Positions 38,668-47,428 are shown, counted from the first letter of the stretch. The stretch is DNA of 64,000 bases from Pseudomethylobacillus aquaticus (GCF_003730115.1 NZ_RJVP01000005.1:124001-188000), one strand, 5' to 3'. Notes: a model not told the origin generated them from the sequence alone. Numbers and translations are program-made.

Positions 38668-40005
38668 CTACGTCATCAGCCGGTAAGCAAGGCCCAGTAA
38701 GGCGAACAGCGCGATCAGCATCAGCACGCCCAGCTTGAAACGGATCAGCAGGACCAGTGCCAGTACGCTGGCAAAAAGTGCGAACCAGTCGGGTGTTGAC
38801 GACATGCCCTGTGGCCAGGTGATGTGCATGGCGAAGAACACCGCCAGGTTCAGGATCACCCCCACCACGGCAGCAGTGATCGCGGTCAATGGCGCGGTGA
38901 AGCGCAGGTTGCCACGCGTTGACTCCACCAAGGGACCACCTGCGAAGATGAAAATGAAGGAGGGCAGAAAGGTGAAAAAGGTCACCACACACGCCGCCGC
39001 GATGCCTGCCCATAACAACTGGTCCGCACCGAACAGCGCCTGACCCCAGCCGCCGACAAAACCGACGAAGGCCACCACCATGATCAGCGGGCCAGGCGTG
39101 GTCTCACCCAGCGCCAGCCCGTCCATCATCTGCGCAGGGCTCAGCCAGGCAAAACTCTGTACCGCCCCCTGATACAGATAAGGCAGCACGGCATACGCCC
39201 CGCCAAAGGTCAGCAAGGCAGCCTTGCTGAAAAAGCTGGCCATGTCCAGCAGCACCGGCTGGCCGCTCCAGCGCAACACGGCCATGGCCGCTAGCCAGGT
39301 GAGCAGGCCGCAGACTAGGGCCAGCAGCAGTTTGCGCAGTTGAAAGCGCGCATGTGGCGGTGGTGGCGTGTCATCGGCTATCAAGGCCGGTGCATGCTGC
39401 TCAGCCCCACTAGGTGCATGACCAGGGCTGGTCGCACGGAAATAGTGTGGTGCAAACTTGCCGCCGATCACCCCGATGATGGCTGCGCACAGGATCACAT
39501 AAGGGAAGGGGAGGTGGAACACGGTCAACGCCAGAAACGCCATCAGACTGATGGCGCATAACAGCATGTTATTGAGTACCCTGCGCCCGATGCGCCAGGC
39601 CGCGAACGCCACGATGCCCACCACGGCCGGTTTGATGCCATACAGTACAGCAGCTACGGCGGGCACTTCGCCAAAACGCAGGTAGACCCAGCTTAATAGC
39701 ATCAGCAACAGCAGGGATGGCAGCACGAACAGCCCCCCCGCGATCAAGCCACCCCAGGTGCGGTGCATCAGCCAGCCGATATAGGTGGCCAGTTGCTGCG
39801 CCTCCGGCCCTGGCAGCAGCATGCAGTAGTTGAGAGCATGCAGAAAACGGCGCTCCGAGATCCAGCGTCTTTTCTCCACCAGGTCTTCATGCATGATGGC
39901 GATCTGGCCGGCCGGCCCGCCAAAACTGATGCAACCTAGCTTGAACCAGTAACGTACGGCCTGCCACAGGCTGATATGGGGGACTAATTCTTCTTGTTTT
40001 GGCAT
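38668..40005 (-). CDS. chrA: Chromate transporter ChrA
   Basis: This 445-residue CHR-family transporter expels chromate from the cytoplasm. It is the long form with two CHR domains. The first has YWFKLGCISFGGPAGQIAIMHEDLVE and LNYCMLLPGPEAQQLATYIGWLMH. The second has SFFSKAALLTFGGAYAVLPYLYQGAV and DGLALGETTPGPLIMVVAFVGFVGG. A polar linker rich in Pro and His separates the halves. About ten to twelve transmembrane segments are present. Confidence 0.93.
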   Translation of the reverse strand: MPKQEELVPHISLWQAVRYWFKLGCISFGGPAGQIAIMHEDLVEKRRWISERRFLHALNYCMLLPGPEAQQLATYIGWLMHRTWGGLIAGGLFVLPSLLLLMLLSWVYLRFGEVPAVAAVLYGIKPAVVGIVAFAAWRIGRRVLNNMLLCAISLMAFLALTVFHLPFPYVILCAAIIGVIGGKFAPHYFRATSPGHAPSGAEQHAPALIADDTPPPPHARFQLRKLLLALVCGLLTWLAAMAVLRWSGQPVLLDMASFFSKAALLTFGGAYAVLPYLYQGAVQSFAWLSPAQMMDGLALGETTPGPLIMVVAFVGFVGGWGQALFGADQLLWAGIAAACVVTFFTFLPSFIFIFAGGPLVESTRGNLRFTAPLTAITAAVVGVILNLAVFFAMHITWPQGMSSTPDWFALFASVLALVLLIRFKLGVLMLIALFALLGLAYRLMT

Positions 40006-40088
40006 GTGAGGTGCGCTGCGCTTGGCAGATTAATGAGTCAGGCTTATGGTACCTGTGATGTGTTGCATTTGACCAGTGATGGCAGGTG

Positions 40089-40104
40089 TCGGCCGGCCGG
40101 CCGA
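40089..40104. repeat. 16-bp perfect GC palindrome
   Basis: TCGGCCGGCCGGCCGA reads the same on both strands. It lies between chrA and the BrnA-like gene, in a stretch with no gene. Confidence 0.6.
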
Positions 40105-40164
40105 GGCATGCGCTTAATTAAGTGATTCCAAGGCGACGTCTGACTTGATTTATTTCTGGTGGCG

Positions 40165-40407
40165 CTAAGTGGTCTTGTGCTGAGATACGTATTCCCGCAA
40201 AGCATCGTCCATGCGAGTCTGCCAACCTGCACCAGTGGCGCGGAAATAAGCAAGAACTTCAGGACTGTATCGCACTGCAACTTGCTCCTTGGTTGGATGT
40301 TTGTTTGGCCCACGAGCGCGTCGTGCAGAAACCGTTTTGCGCAGTTCGTTTGCTGAGCTCGCGTAGGGCGCAATAACCAACGGGCATTGCGCCGTATCGA
40401 GCATCAA
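40165..40407 (-). CDS. BrnA-like antitoxin, truncated and orphan
   Basis: This 80-residue protein matches BrnA-type antitoxins from about residue 20 on: RRARGPNKHPTKEQVAVRYSPEVLAYFRATGAGWQTRMDDALREYV, a ribbon-helix-helix-like DNA-binding domain. Residues 5-16 are encoded by the left REP hairpin of the neighbouring transposase and do not resemble BrnA. The start codon overlaps the transposase stop. No BrnT toxin gene is present upstream, where the transposase now lies. It looks like the remnant of a brnT-brnA pair that was cut by the REP element, possibly still translated. Confidence 0.7.
   Translation of the reverse strand: MMLDTAQCPLVIAPYASSANELRKTVSARRARGPNKHPTKEQVAVRYSPEVLAYFRATGAGWQTRMDDALREYVSQHKTT
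40361..40394 (-). repeat. Left REP hairpin of the RAYT element
   Basis: GGCGCAAT (40367-40374) and ATTGCGCC (40386-40393) form an 8-bp stem around an 11-base loop, preceded by GCGTAG. It is an inverted copy of the element at 40961-40995, differing by one base in the loop. Confidence 0.85.
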
Positions 40408-40931
40408 TCTGAATAGCTCAAGAGATCCTCGTTTCCACCTGCCCAGTCAACAGTGTAGATCCCTTGCTTTACCAGTCGGTGGAATGTCGAATGGGGCCAG
40501 TCTTTTACCATGCTCACCAAGCCATGTTTGACCGGGTTGATGTGCATGTAGTCCATGTGGGCCCGGTAATCGGCCTCATCCCGAATGCAATGCTCCCAAT
40601 AGCGTCTTTGCCAAACGCCGCGCTCCCCGCGCTTGCGTCTGGTGGCAGATCGGTATTCCCGATCAGGAATACTCTTGGAAAATTCCGACTTGATCAATCG
40701 CCACCGGGTAGCGTAATCGGCATCGTTAGCTGGCAATTCAATCAGGGCATGCAGATGGTCGGGCAAGACGACCCAGCCATGGATGGTGAAAGGATGGCGC
40801 TGCTGTACAGATAACACTACTAGACGTAGCGAATCGACATGGCGAAGCAATAAATCATTCTCTCGCCGTTGCAATAAATTAACGGTGAAGAAATAGGCAC
40901 CGCCTGCATGCCATACGCGCCTGTAGTCCAT
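40404..40931 (-). CDS. REP-associated tyrosine transposase (RAYT)
   Basis: This 175-residue protein is an IS200/IS605-like Y1 transposase of the RAYT group that acts on REP hairpins as single strands. The HUH motif is VVLPDHLHAL with H59 and H61. The catalytic tyrosine is Y128 in HMDYMHINPVKHG, and GVWQRRYWEHCIRDEADY precedes it. These features indicate an intact enzyme. It is flanked by mirror-image REP hairpins at 40361-40394 and 40961-40995, so gene and repeats form one unit. Confidence 0.9.
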   Translation of the reverse strand: MDYRRVWHAGGAYFFTVNLLQRRENDLLLRHVDSLRLVVLSVQQRHPFTIHGWVVLPDHLHALIELPANDADYATRWRLIKSEFSKSIPDREYRSATRRKRGERGVWQRRYWEHCIRDEADYRAHMDYMHINPVKHGLVSMVKDWPHSTFHRLVKQGIYTVDWAGGNEDLLSYSD

Positions 40932-40960
40932 GCAGGAAAGTGTATCGAGGCTGAAGTGTC

Positions 40961-40995
40961 CGGCGCAATGCCCCTTGGTTATTGCGCCCTACGCG
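40961..40995 (+). repeat. Right REP hairpin of the RAYT element
   Basis: GGCGCAAT (40962-40969) and ATTGCGCC (40981-40988) enclose GCCCCTTGGTT, followed by CTACGCG. It lies 30 bases upstream of the transposase start and is the reverse complement of the left REP with one base difference. Confidence 0.85.
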
Positions 40996-41070
40996 GGTCA
41001 GTTAAGTGCCATACACTTTTGAGTGTGGCATGACCCCCATGAGAGTCTAGATGAAATCTGCTTGATCGGA

Positions 41071-42984
41071 TCAATCCGCCAGACTGGCTAATTCTTCCCA
41101 GCGTTGCATGGCCGTCTGGATGGCCAGTTCTGTCTGGTTGATCTTGACTTGCAGGCTGGCCGCGGTGCCCGGTGCGTCCTTGTACAGTTTGGGGTCAGCC
41201 AGTTGGAGTTGCATACTGGCGAGTTGTTGCTCCAGGTCATCGATCTGGGCTGGCAGGCTGTCCAGCTCTTTTTGTTGTTTGAAGCTGAGTTTGGCAGGCT
41301 TGGCCGCTGCTGGGGCGGGGACAGGCGTTGCGGTGTTGGTCTTGCGTTCGGATTTGAGGTTGCTGGCCGCATCGGCGCTGCGCTGACGCGTGAAGCGCAG
41401 CCAGTCGTCATAACCACCGCCGAATTCGTCCAGCTTGCCATTGCCTTCGAAGGCAATAATCTGGGTGACGGTATTCTCCAGGAAGGCGCGGTCATGGCTG
41501 ACCAGGAACAGCGTGCCATCGAATTCTTGCAGCAGGCTTTCCAGCAGTTCCAGCGTGTCGATATCGAGGTCGTTGGTGGGTTCATCCAGCACCAGTACGT
41601 TCGCGGGGCGGGCGAACAGGCGCGCCAGCAGCAGCCGGTTGCGCTCGCCACCAGACAGCGATTTCACCGGCGAGCGTGAGCGTTGTGGCGGGAACAGGAA
41701 GTCTTCCAGATAGCTGATGACGTGCTTGCGCTCGTTGCCGATCTGCACGAATTCCGAGCCCGGGCTGATGGTGTCGGCCAGCGTGGCTTCTTCATCCAGT
41801 TGCTCGCGCATCTGATCGAAATAAGCGATGTTGAGGTTGGTGCCGCGCTGGATGTCGCCGCTGTCTGCTTCCAGTTCGCCCAGGATCAGTTTGAGCAGCG
41901 TGGTCTTGCCTGCACCGTTGGGGCCGAGCAGACCGATGCGGTCGCCACGCAGGATGCGCGTGCTGAAGTTGCTGATCAGTGTGCGCTCGCCGTAGGCCTT
42001 GTTGACGCCTTCCAGCACGGCCACCAGTTTGCCGGAGCGTTCGCCGCTGTCCAGCGCGAGTTGCACCTTGCCCTGACGCTCGCGGCGTGCAGCGCGTTCC
42101 AGGCGCAGTCTTTCAAGCTGGCGTACGCGGCCTTCGTTACGCGTGCGGCGCGCTTTGATGCCCTGGCGTATCCAGGCTTCTTCCTGCGCCAGCACCTTGT
42201 CGAATTTGGCCGCATGGGTGGCTTCCACCGCCAGCAGTTCTTCCTTTTTGACCAGATATTGGCTGTAGCTGCCGACGAAATCGGTGAGATTGCCACGGTC
42301 CAGTTCCACGATGCGCGTGGCCAGGCGGTCCAAGAAGCGGCGGTCATGGGTGATGAACAGCACACTGCCGCTGAAGCCCAGCAGCAGTTCTTCCAGCCAT
42401 TCGATGGCGGCCAGGTCCAGGTGGTTGGTGGGTTCGTCCAGCAGCAGCACTTCCGGCTCTGCCACCAAGGCGCGTGCCAGTGCGACGCGTTTGCGCCAGC
42501 CGCCGGAAAGTGCGCCTACCGACTGGTCGGCAGACAGGCCCAGGCGACTGAGCACGGTTTCGATGCGGCTCTGCGACTGCCAGCCATTGACGGCATCCAG
42601 CTCGTGCTGCAGGTGTTGCATCTGCTCCAGCAGGCTGTCGATATCTGCTGCCGGGTCAGCCATCTGCTGGGTGACATGGTGGTAATCCACCAGCAGTTGC
42701 TGCAGATTACCAAGGCCTTCCGAGACCGCTTCGAAGATGGTGTGCTCAGCGTCCAGCTGTGGTTCTTGTGGCACGTACACCACGCGCAGGCCGGGTGCCA
42801 CCCACAGTCTGCCATCGTCTAGCTTGCTGTCGCCCGCCATGACTTTGAGCAGGCTGGATTTACCGGCGCCATTACGGCCGATCAGGCCGACGCGTTCGCC
42901 CGGGTCGAGCTGGAAACTGGCGTGGTCCAGAAGTGGATGGTGGCCATAGGCCAGAGAAGCGTTGTCGAGTGTGATATGAGGCAT
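41071..42984 (-). CDS. uup: ABC-F family ATPase Uup
   Basis: This 637-residue soluble protein has two ABC ATPase domains and no membrane segment. Walker A sequences are GLIGRNGAGKSSLL and GLLGPNGAGKTTLL. Signature motifs are LSGGWRKRVALARAL and LSGGERNRLLLARLF, and Walker B motifs are LLLDEPTNHLDL and LVLDEPTNDLDI. A charged linker with many Arg lies between the domains. The C-terminal approximately 85 residues form the coiled-coil DNA-binding arm typical of Uup. ABC-F proteins act on the ribosome; Uup also affects precise excision of transposons. Confidence 0.93.
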   Translation of the reverse strand: MPHITLDNASLAYGHHPLLDHASFQLDPGERVGLIGRNGAGKSSLLKVMAGDSKLDDGRLWVAPGLRVVYVPQEPQLDAEHTIFEAVSEGLGNLQQLLVDYHHVTQQMADPAADIDSLLEQMQHLQHELDAVNGWQSQSRIETVLSRLGLSADQSVGALSGGWRKRVALARALVAEPEVLLLDEPTNHLDLAAIEWLEELLLGFSGSVLFITHDRRFLDRLATRIVELDRGNLTDFVGSYSQYLVKKEELLAVEATHAAKFDKVLAQEEAWIRQGIKARRTRNEGRVRQLERLRLERAARRERQGKVQLALDSGERSGKLVAVLEGVNKAYGERTLISNFSTRILRGDRIGLLGPNGAGKTTLLKLILGELEADSGDIQRGTNLNIAYFDQMREQLDEEATLADTISPGSEFVQIGNERKHVISYLEDFLFPPQRSRSPVKSLSGGERNRLLLARLFARPANVLVLDEPTNDLDIDTLELLESLLQEFDGTLFLVSHDRAFLENTVTQIIAFEGNGKLDEFGGGYDDWLRFTRQRSADAASNLKSERKTNTATPVPAPAAAKPAKLSFKQQKELDSLPAQIDDLEQQLASMQLQLADPKLYKDAPGTAASLQVKINQTELAIQTAMQRWEELASLAD

Positions 42985-43027
42985 GGCGGCATTTTAAAGC
43001 ATCGCCGCCCGCCTGACTGCCGTTAAC

Positions 43028-44434
43028 TCAGCTTTGTTGCCAGCTTGCTTTGCGCTTCATGTCACCCCACTGGTGTTTGGTGCCTATCGCCCAGCGGAAC
43101 AGGCCGCGCAAACGCCAGATCGAGTTGAGCTGGCGATAGCCGAAGTTCTCCACGATGACAGCAAAGATCAGCCACAGCAGATGCTGGGGTTTCTTGTACA
43201 GGCTGAACGAGATCTCTTCCAGCAACAGACCGGACAGCGACAGCAGCACGCCGAAGCTGAACGTGGCGAACATGAAGATGGCGAACATCTGCCAGGAGAT
43301 CATATCGAAGATGAAAAACAGCACCATCAGCAGATAACCCAGCACTTCCAGCAGCGGGCCCAGCCATTCGAAGATCATCATGAACGGGAAGGTGACCCAG
43401 CCTGGCACGCCGCCCTTGCGGCTGAGCATCAATCCGAAGTTGCTGGACAGGCTCTCGGACAAGCCGCGCTGCCAACGGATGCGCTGATTGCGCAGCGTAC
43501 GCAGGTCTTCCGGCGCTTCGGTCCAGCACACCGGGTCTGGCAAGAACACGATACGGTAGGCGCGGCCCTGCTCACGCAGCAGGCGGTGCATGCGTACCAC
43601 CAGTTCCATGTCCTCGCCTACCGTGTCGGTGCGATAGCCGCCGATCTCTTGCACCACGTCGCGCTTGAACACGCCGAATGCGCCGGAAATGATCAACAAG
43701 CCCTGGATGCTGCTCCAGCCCAGGCGCCCGAACAGGAATGCACGCAGGTATTCCACCACCTGGAACAGGGCCAGCAGATTGCGTGGCAGACCGATCTTGG
43801 TGAGATAACCGCCGCTCACCTCGCAGCCATTGGCGATGCGTACCGTGCCCCCCGTGGCAACCACGCGGTTGTCATCCAGAAACGGCTGCACGATGCGCTG
43901 CATGCTGTCGCGCTGCAGCACCGTGTCCGCGTCCACGCCACAGAACAGCGGATGGCGTGCGGCGTTGATACCGGCATTGAGTGAATCGGCCTTGCCGCCA
44001 TTTTCTTTGTCGATGACACGCAGGTTGGGGTAACGCATGGAACGGTAGATACCGCGTACCGGCTTGGTGGCGATGCGGTCGTCATAATCTTCCGGATATA
44101 CTGCCAGCGCGAATTCGCGTTTCAGCACCTCCAGCGTGTCATCCCTGGAGCCATCGTTGATGACCACGATCTCGAAGTTGGGGTAGCTGAGTTGCAGCAT
44201 GGACAACAGCGAACCGGCGATGGTGGCTTGCTCGTTATAGGCTGGCACCAAAATACTCACAGCGGGTTCCAGTCCGGAGTGGGGTTGGGGCAGCGTGTGC
44301 AACACGCCACTGCTGATGTATTCGCGCATGCTGCGCAAGGAGAGCAGATTCAGCAGCAAGTAGCCGCAGTTCATGCTGATGAAATAAAGCAGGATCAGCC
44401 ACTGGCTGATCTCCACCCAGGCTTGCCAGTTCAT
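43028..44434 (-). CDS. Processive family 2 glycosyltransferase (exopolysaccharide synthase-like)
   Basis: This 468-residue membrane glycosyltransferase has an N-terminal helix (about 12-33), a cytoplasmic GT-A domain and three or more C-terminal helices. Motifs of processive synthases are present: VINDGS (D94), GVDADT (168-170), VGEDMEL (D275) and QRIRWQRG (317-323). This set matches PgaC/IcaA-like and related polymerases. It is the last gene of the response regulator-YaiO-HEAT-GT2 series and its start overlaps the HEAT gene stop by 4 bases. The polymer is unknown; no PilZ domain is seen in it. Confidence 0.85.
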   Translation of the reverse strand: MNWQAWVEISQWLILLYFISMNCGYLLLNLLSLRSMREYISSGVLHTLPQPHSGLEPAVSILVPAYNEQATIAGSLLSMLQLSYPNFEIVVINDGSRDDTLEVLKREFALAVYPEDYDDRIATKPVRGIYRSMRYPNLRVIDKENGGKADSLNAGINAARHPLFCGVDADTVLQRDSMQRIVQPFLDDNRVVATGGTVRIANGCEVSGGYLTKIGLPRNLLALFQVVEYLRAFLFGRLGWSSIQGLLIISGAFGVFKRDVVQEIGGYRTDTVGEDMELVVRMHRLLREQGRAYRIVFLPDPVCWTEAPEDLRTLRNQRIRWQRGLSESLSSNFGLMLSRKGGVPGWVTFPFMMIFEWLGPLLEVLGYLLMVLFFIFDMISWQMFAIFMFATFSFGVLLSLSGLLLEEISFSLYKKPQHLLWLIFAVIVENFGYRQLNSIWRLRGLFRWAIGTKHQWGDMKRKASWQQS

Positions 44435-45480
44435 TTGAACTCCAGATCGGCGATGGCTTGTTGCAGAGCGGCCGCTGCGTGTTCACCCCGGTGCTGCTGT
44501 ATCAGGGCGTCCAGTGTGCCGGGTTGAATGAACGGCGCAGCCACCAGTGCGCGTGCGGCCTGACGACGTACGCCCCATTCCCGGGCTTGCAACAACTGCT
44601 CCAGATGGGGCAGATCGTCAGCCGAACCCAGTCTGCCCAGTGTGCTGGCCACTTCAGCGCGTACATGCCAGTCTGGATGTTGCAGGTGCAGGTGCACCAG
44701 ATGGATGTCTTGCGGACTGCGGAACAGGCGCAGCGCCGAAAGCAGGGTGCCCGGATCTTCATTGCCGATCAGGATGGGCGCCAGGAACTGCTTGTCCGGG
44801 TGGAAGCCTATCGGTTCCAGCAAGCGCATCAAGCGTCCCAGATGGGGCAGTTTTTGCCAGGCAGCCAGGCCTATGGCTTCCAGCAAGGGTGGCACCAGCG
44901 CACTGCCTTCATTCGATAACAGATTGGACAGGCGCGCTTGCGACCAGTCGCGATGCGCAAGGATCTGCGGGATCACCAGCGGCGCTGCACGCTGGGCGTC
45001 GATCTGCACCAGACTGCGAGCCGCCACGATGGCGATGGGGGAATGCTTGTGCATCAAGCGGACCAGCACCTCCCACATCTCCCCGTCCTGCAAGTGCCCG
45101 ACCGTGGTGGCGGCCAACAGGCGCTGGCGCAGATTACCGTGCTTGAGCAGACGGTGCAGCCTGCGGCGCAGCGCTTGTTGCGCGAAGATCTGGTTAAGCA
45201 GCTGGTGTGATTCACCACGCAGGGATTCCTGATAATGCAGCCACAGTTGCAAAAAATCCAGCAGGTAGACTGCAGGCAGTTTAGGCAGCACCAGCTTGTC
45301 GTCACCCGCCAGCGCACGACTGATCAGCGGCCGCCATTCGGCCAGGAACTGGCGTGTGTTGCGTTCACGATGCAGTGAGACCATGCGCTGCAGGATCAGG
45401 CAGACCATGGCCACCAGCGTGAGCGCGAGTGCGCCCACCCCCAGCCAGAACACGCCCTGTACCAGTGGGTCCAGCTGCAT
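44431..45480 (-). CDS. Membrane-anchored HEAT-repeat protein
   Basis: This protein of about 349 residues has one N-terminal transmembrane helix (LVQGVFWLGVGALALTLVAMVC) and a long alpha-solenoid of HEAT-like repeats. Examples are LAATTVGHLQDGEMWEVLVRLM, VAARSLVQIDAQRAAPLVIPQI and VRAEVASTLGRLGSADDLPHLEQLL. Such repeats usually mediate protein contacts. Between an outer-membrane protein gene and a synthase gene it may act as a scaffold of an export complex (inference). The ATG at 45480 gives a start just after the YaiO stop. A TTG at 45510 with GGATAGG upstream is an alternative. Confidence 0.75.
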   Translation of the reverse strand: MQLDPLVQGVFWLGVGALALTLVAMVCLILQRMVSLHRERNTRQFLAEWRPLISRALAGDDKLVLPKLPAVYLLDFLQLWLHYQESLRGESHQLLNQIFAQQALRRRLHRLLKHGNLRQRLLAATTVGHLQDGEMWEVLVRLMHKHSPIAIVAARSLVQIDAQRAAPLVIPQILAHRDWSQARLSNLLSNEGSALVPPLLEAIGLAAWQKLPHLGRLMRLLEPIGFHPDKQFLAPILIGNEDPGTLLSALRLFRSPQDIHLVHLHLQHPDWHVRAEVASTLGRLGSADDLPHLEQLLQAREWGVRRQAARALVAAPFIQPGTLDALIQQHRGEHAAAALQQAIADLEFK

Positions 45481-45487
45481 CAGCCAA

Positions 45488-46753
45488 TCAAAATGCGCGG
45501 CGTAGGCCAATACCTATCCCGTTACGCTGATATGAGTCACCCTGCTGGGTCTGATTGAGCTGCCAGCTCACCGCCCAGTCCTGATTGAGCCAGTGGCGGC
45601 CATTGAGGCCGAAGCTGTAAACATCGCTGATCAGGAAAGTGGACAGGAACTGATCCGACTCCTCACCGCGGCTATAGCTTGCCGTGATGAAGCTGTTGTC
45701 ATGGTAATAGCGTGATACTTGTATGCGGTGGTTATACAGGGTGCGCCCTTCGGTGAAAATGGGCGTGGGGCTGTAAGCGAAGCGCCAGTTGCCCACATAA
45801 CGTTCCACGCCCAAGGGCAATAACGTGGCGCTGGAGGCGTTATATTCGGCATGGCGCACGCCTGCGTGCAGCACCCAGCCGTCATCGAGTGCATATTGCA
45901 GGCTGGCCAGCAGGCTGTTCCTGGCGACCACCTTGTGGGCCGGGCTATACATCCCTTCCACGTTCAAGGTCAGCCGTTGATTGAGCGGCAGGTAAGCCCC
46001 GGCCATCAGCTCATGGTCCGTTTCGTCGAAACGCTCGCTGCGCCGCAGCGCACCATACACCACTTGGCGCGGACCAATGCGATGGATCAGGTCCAGTTGC
46101 ACGCCTTGCCAGTTGCGGTTGCCTCGGGACAGGAAGTCCTGGAACAGGCTGAGCTCCACCTGCTGGTCGTGGCGCGGGTCCAGCGTGCGTTCTATGTTGG
46201 TGAGCACGATGCCCGGTTCGCTGCTAGCGGGCATCGCTGGCGGTACCAGGTCCCAGCTGGCCTGCGGGAACAGTTGGGCTGCCTCGGTCTGCAGGCTGAG
46301 TGCCTGATCGCGTTGCGGTACTTGCAGGCTCATCAAGGCCTGGATATTCAGCCGCCACAGATCGGCATAGGCGGGGTTGTGTTCGCGCGCGGGCGTCACC
46401 ACATCCAGGGCGGCTTGTGGTTCGCCACCCCAGAGATGGCTTTGCGCCAGCCCGAGGGCGACGTCAGAGTCCTGCGGATAACGTGTCAGCAGCCATTGAT
46501 ACGCCTCTGCGGCCTCGGCATAACGTTGCTGACGCAGCAGGCTGCGCGCCAGCAGGGCGCGGGCTTCGACGTTGTCCGGTTCACTGTTCAATACCTCGCG
46601 CAGCAACTGCTCGGCGGCTGCGTAATCTTGCGTCTGCATCTTTTGCTGCGCAGTTTCCAGCGCGGCTGCATGTGCTGCCAGGCTGGCCAGCAGGCAAACC
46701 ATGGCAAGCGCGTCACGCAGGCGGCTTGTCTGCCGCTCAGGCCGTTTTGACAT
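45488..46753 (-). CDS. YaiO-like outer-membrane beta-barrel protein with TPR domain
   Basis: This protein of about 421 residues has a signal peptide (ALAMVCLLASLAAHAAA). A TPR region follows at about residues 30-140, for example AAEQLLREVLNSEPDNVEARALLARSLLRQQRYAEAAEAY. The C-terminal half (about 190-421) is rich in alternating aromatic strands and ends in RRAF, as expected for a barrel with terminal Phe. This layout matches YaiO-family proteins and parallels the TPR-barrel exporter PgaA. It probably exports a polysaccharide. The ATG at 46753 overlaps the response-regulator gene by 17 bases. Confidence 0.78.
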   Translation of the reverse strand: MSKRPERQTSRLRDALAMVCLLASLAAHAAALETAQQKMQTQDYAAAEQLLREVLNSEPDNVEARALLARSLLRQQRYAEAAEAYQWLLTRYPQDSDVALGLAQSHLWGGEPQAALDVVTPAREHNPAYADLWRLNIQALMSLQVPQRDQALSLQTEAAQLFPQASWDLVPPAMPASSEPGIVLTNIERTLDPRHDQQVELSLFQDFLSRGNRNWQGVQLDLIHRIGPRQVVYGALRRSERFDETDHELMAGAYLPLNQRLTLNVEGMYSPAHKVVARNSLLASLQYALDDGWVLHAGVRHAEYNASSATLLPLGVERYVGNWRFAYSPTPIFTEGRTLYNHRIQVSRYYHDNSFITASYSRGEESDQFLSTFLISDVYSFGLNGRHWLNQDWAVSWQLNQTQQGDSYQRNGIGIGLRRAF

Positions 46754-47120
46754 GACGTCGGATTCTGGCCAGTACTTCATTCGGCTGGAAGGGTTTGACT
46801 ACATAATCATTGGCCCCCAGCTCCAGTGCCCGCACGATGTCGCTTTCGTGGGACTTGGTGGTGAGCATGATGATGATGGTGTCTTTCCAGCTGGCTTGTT
46901 CACGCATCTGGCGCAGTAGCTCGATGCCATCCACATAGGGCAGCATGATGTCCAGGATCACCAGATGAGGCGGTGCTTCCGGGGTGATCAGTGCAGTTGC
47001 GGCACGGCCGTCTTCCAGTACTTGAGTGTCATAACCCGCCCGCTGCAGCAAAAATTGCAGCAGCATGGCGATCGAAGGGTCATCTTCGATCACCAGGGCA
47101 GTGGGTAGATTGTCTGCCAT
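46737..47120 (-). CDS. Single-domain response regulator (CheY-like)
   Basis: This 127-residue protein is a lone receiver domain. The acidic pocket is VIEDDP, the phosphoacceptor is D57 in LVILDIMLPYVDG, followed by T87 (IIMLTTK) and K109 (DYVVKPF). There is no output domain, so it must act through protein contacts. It is the first gene of the YaiO-HEAT-GT2 series and divergent from a hybrid histidine kinase, which may phosphorylate it. Confidence 0.9.
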   Translation of the reverse strand: MADNLPTALVIEDDPSIAMLLQFLLQRAGYDTQVLEDGRAATALITPEAPPHLVILDIMLPYVDGIELLRQMREQASWKDTIIIMLTTKSHESDIVRALELGANDYVVKPFQPNEVLARIRRHVKTA

Positions 47121-47428
47121 ATAGCATCCTACGAACTAAAAATTAGCAACTAAAATCAGGTGCGGTGCGTCTGGCTGGGCATGGGATGATGCGCCTGGCT
47201 TGAATAACAGCACTCTAAAAATTAACCATACTTTGAAGCTGATGCCGATTAACACTATGCTTGAAAATTGATTGCCGGCATTCGGCATCGACACATTAAC
47301 CTGAATTCGAGCCGCTCAATTCGATGAACTACGAGGTTATTCTGCAGTTTGGCGTTACCGGAAAATGATTCATCATGCATAAAATAGCCTGATAACATCA
47401 TACCTGAAACGAATAAAAGGATGCTGCC
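47121..47428. other. Divergent regulatory region before the hybrid kinase
   Basis: This AT-rich 308-base gap separates the reverse-strand polysaccharide genes from the kinase gene. On the plus strand, TTGAAG (47233-47238) and TATGCT (47256-47261) are 17 bases apart and could be the kinase promoter, leaving a leader of about 160 bases. No gene or terminator was recognised. Confidence 0.4.

Noticed and set aside
41007-41031. Terminator for uup
   Set aside because: TGCCATACACT and AGTGTGGCA can form an imperfect hairpin here, but there is no T-run on either strand.
41683-42822. 379-codon plus-strand frame opposite uup
   Set aside because: It lies wholly within the ABC-F coding region on the other strand and has a shadow-like composition.
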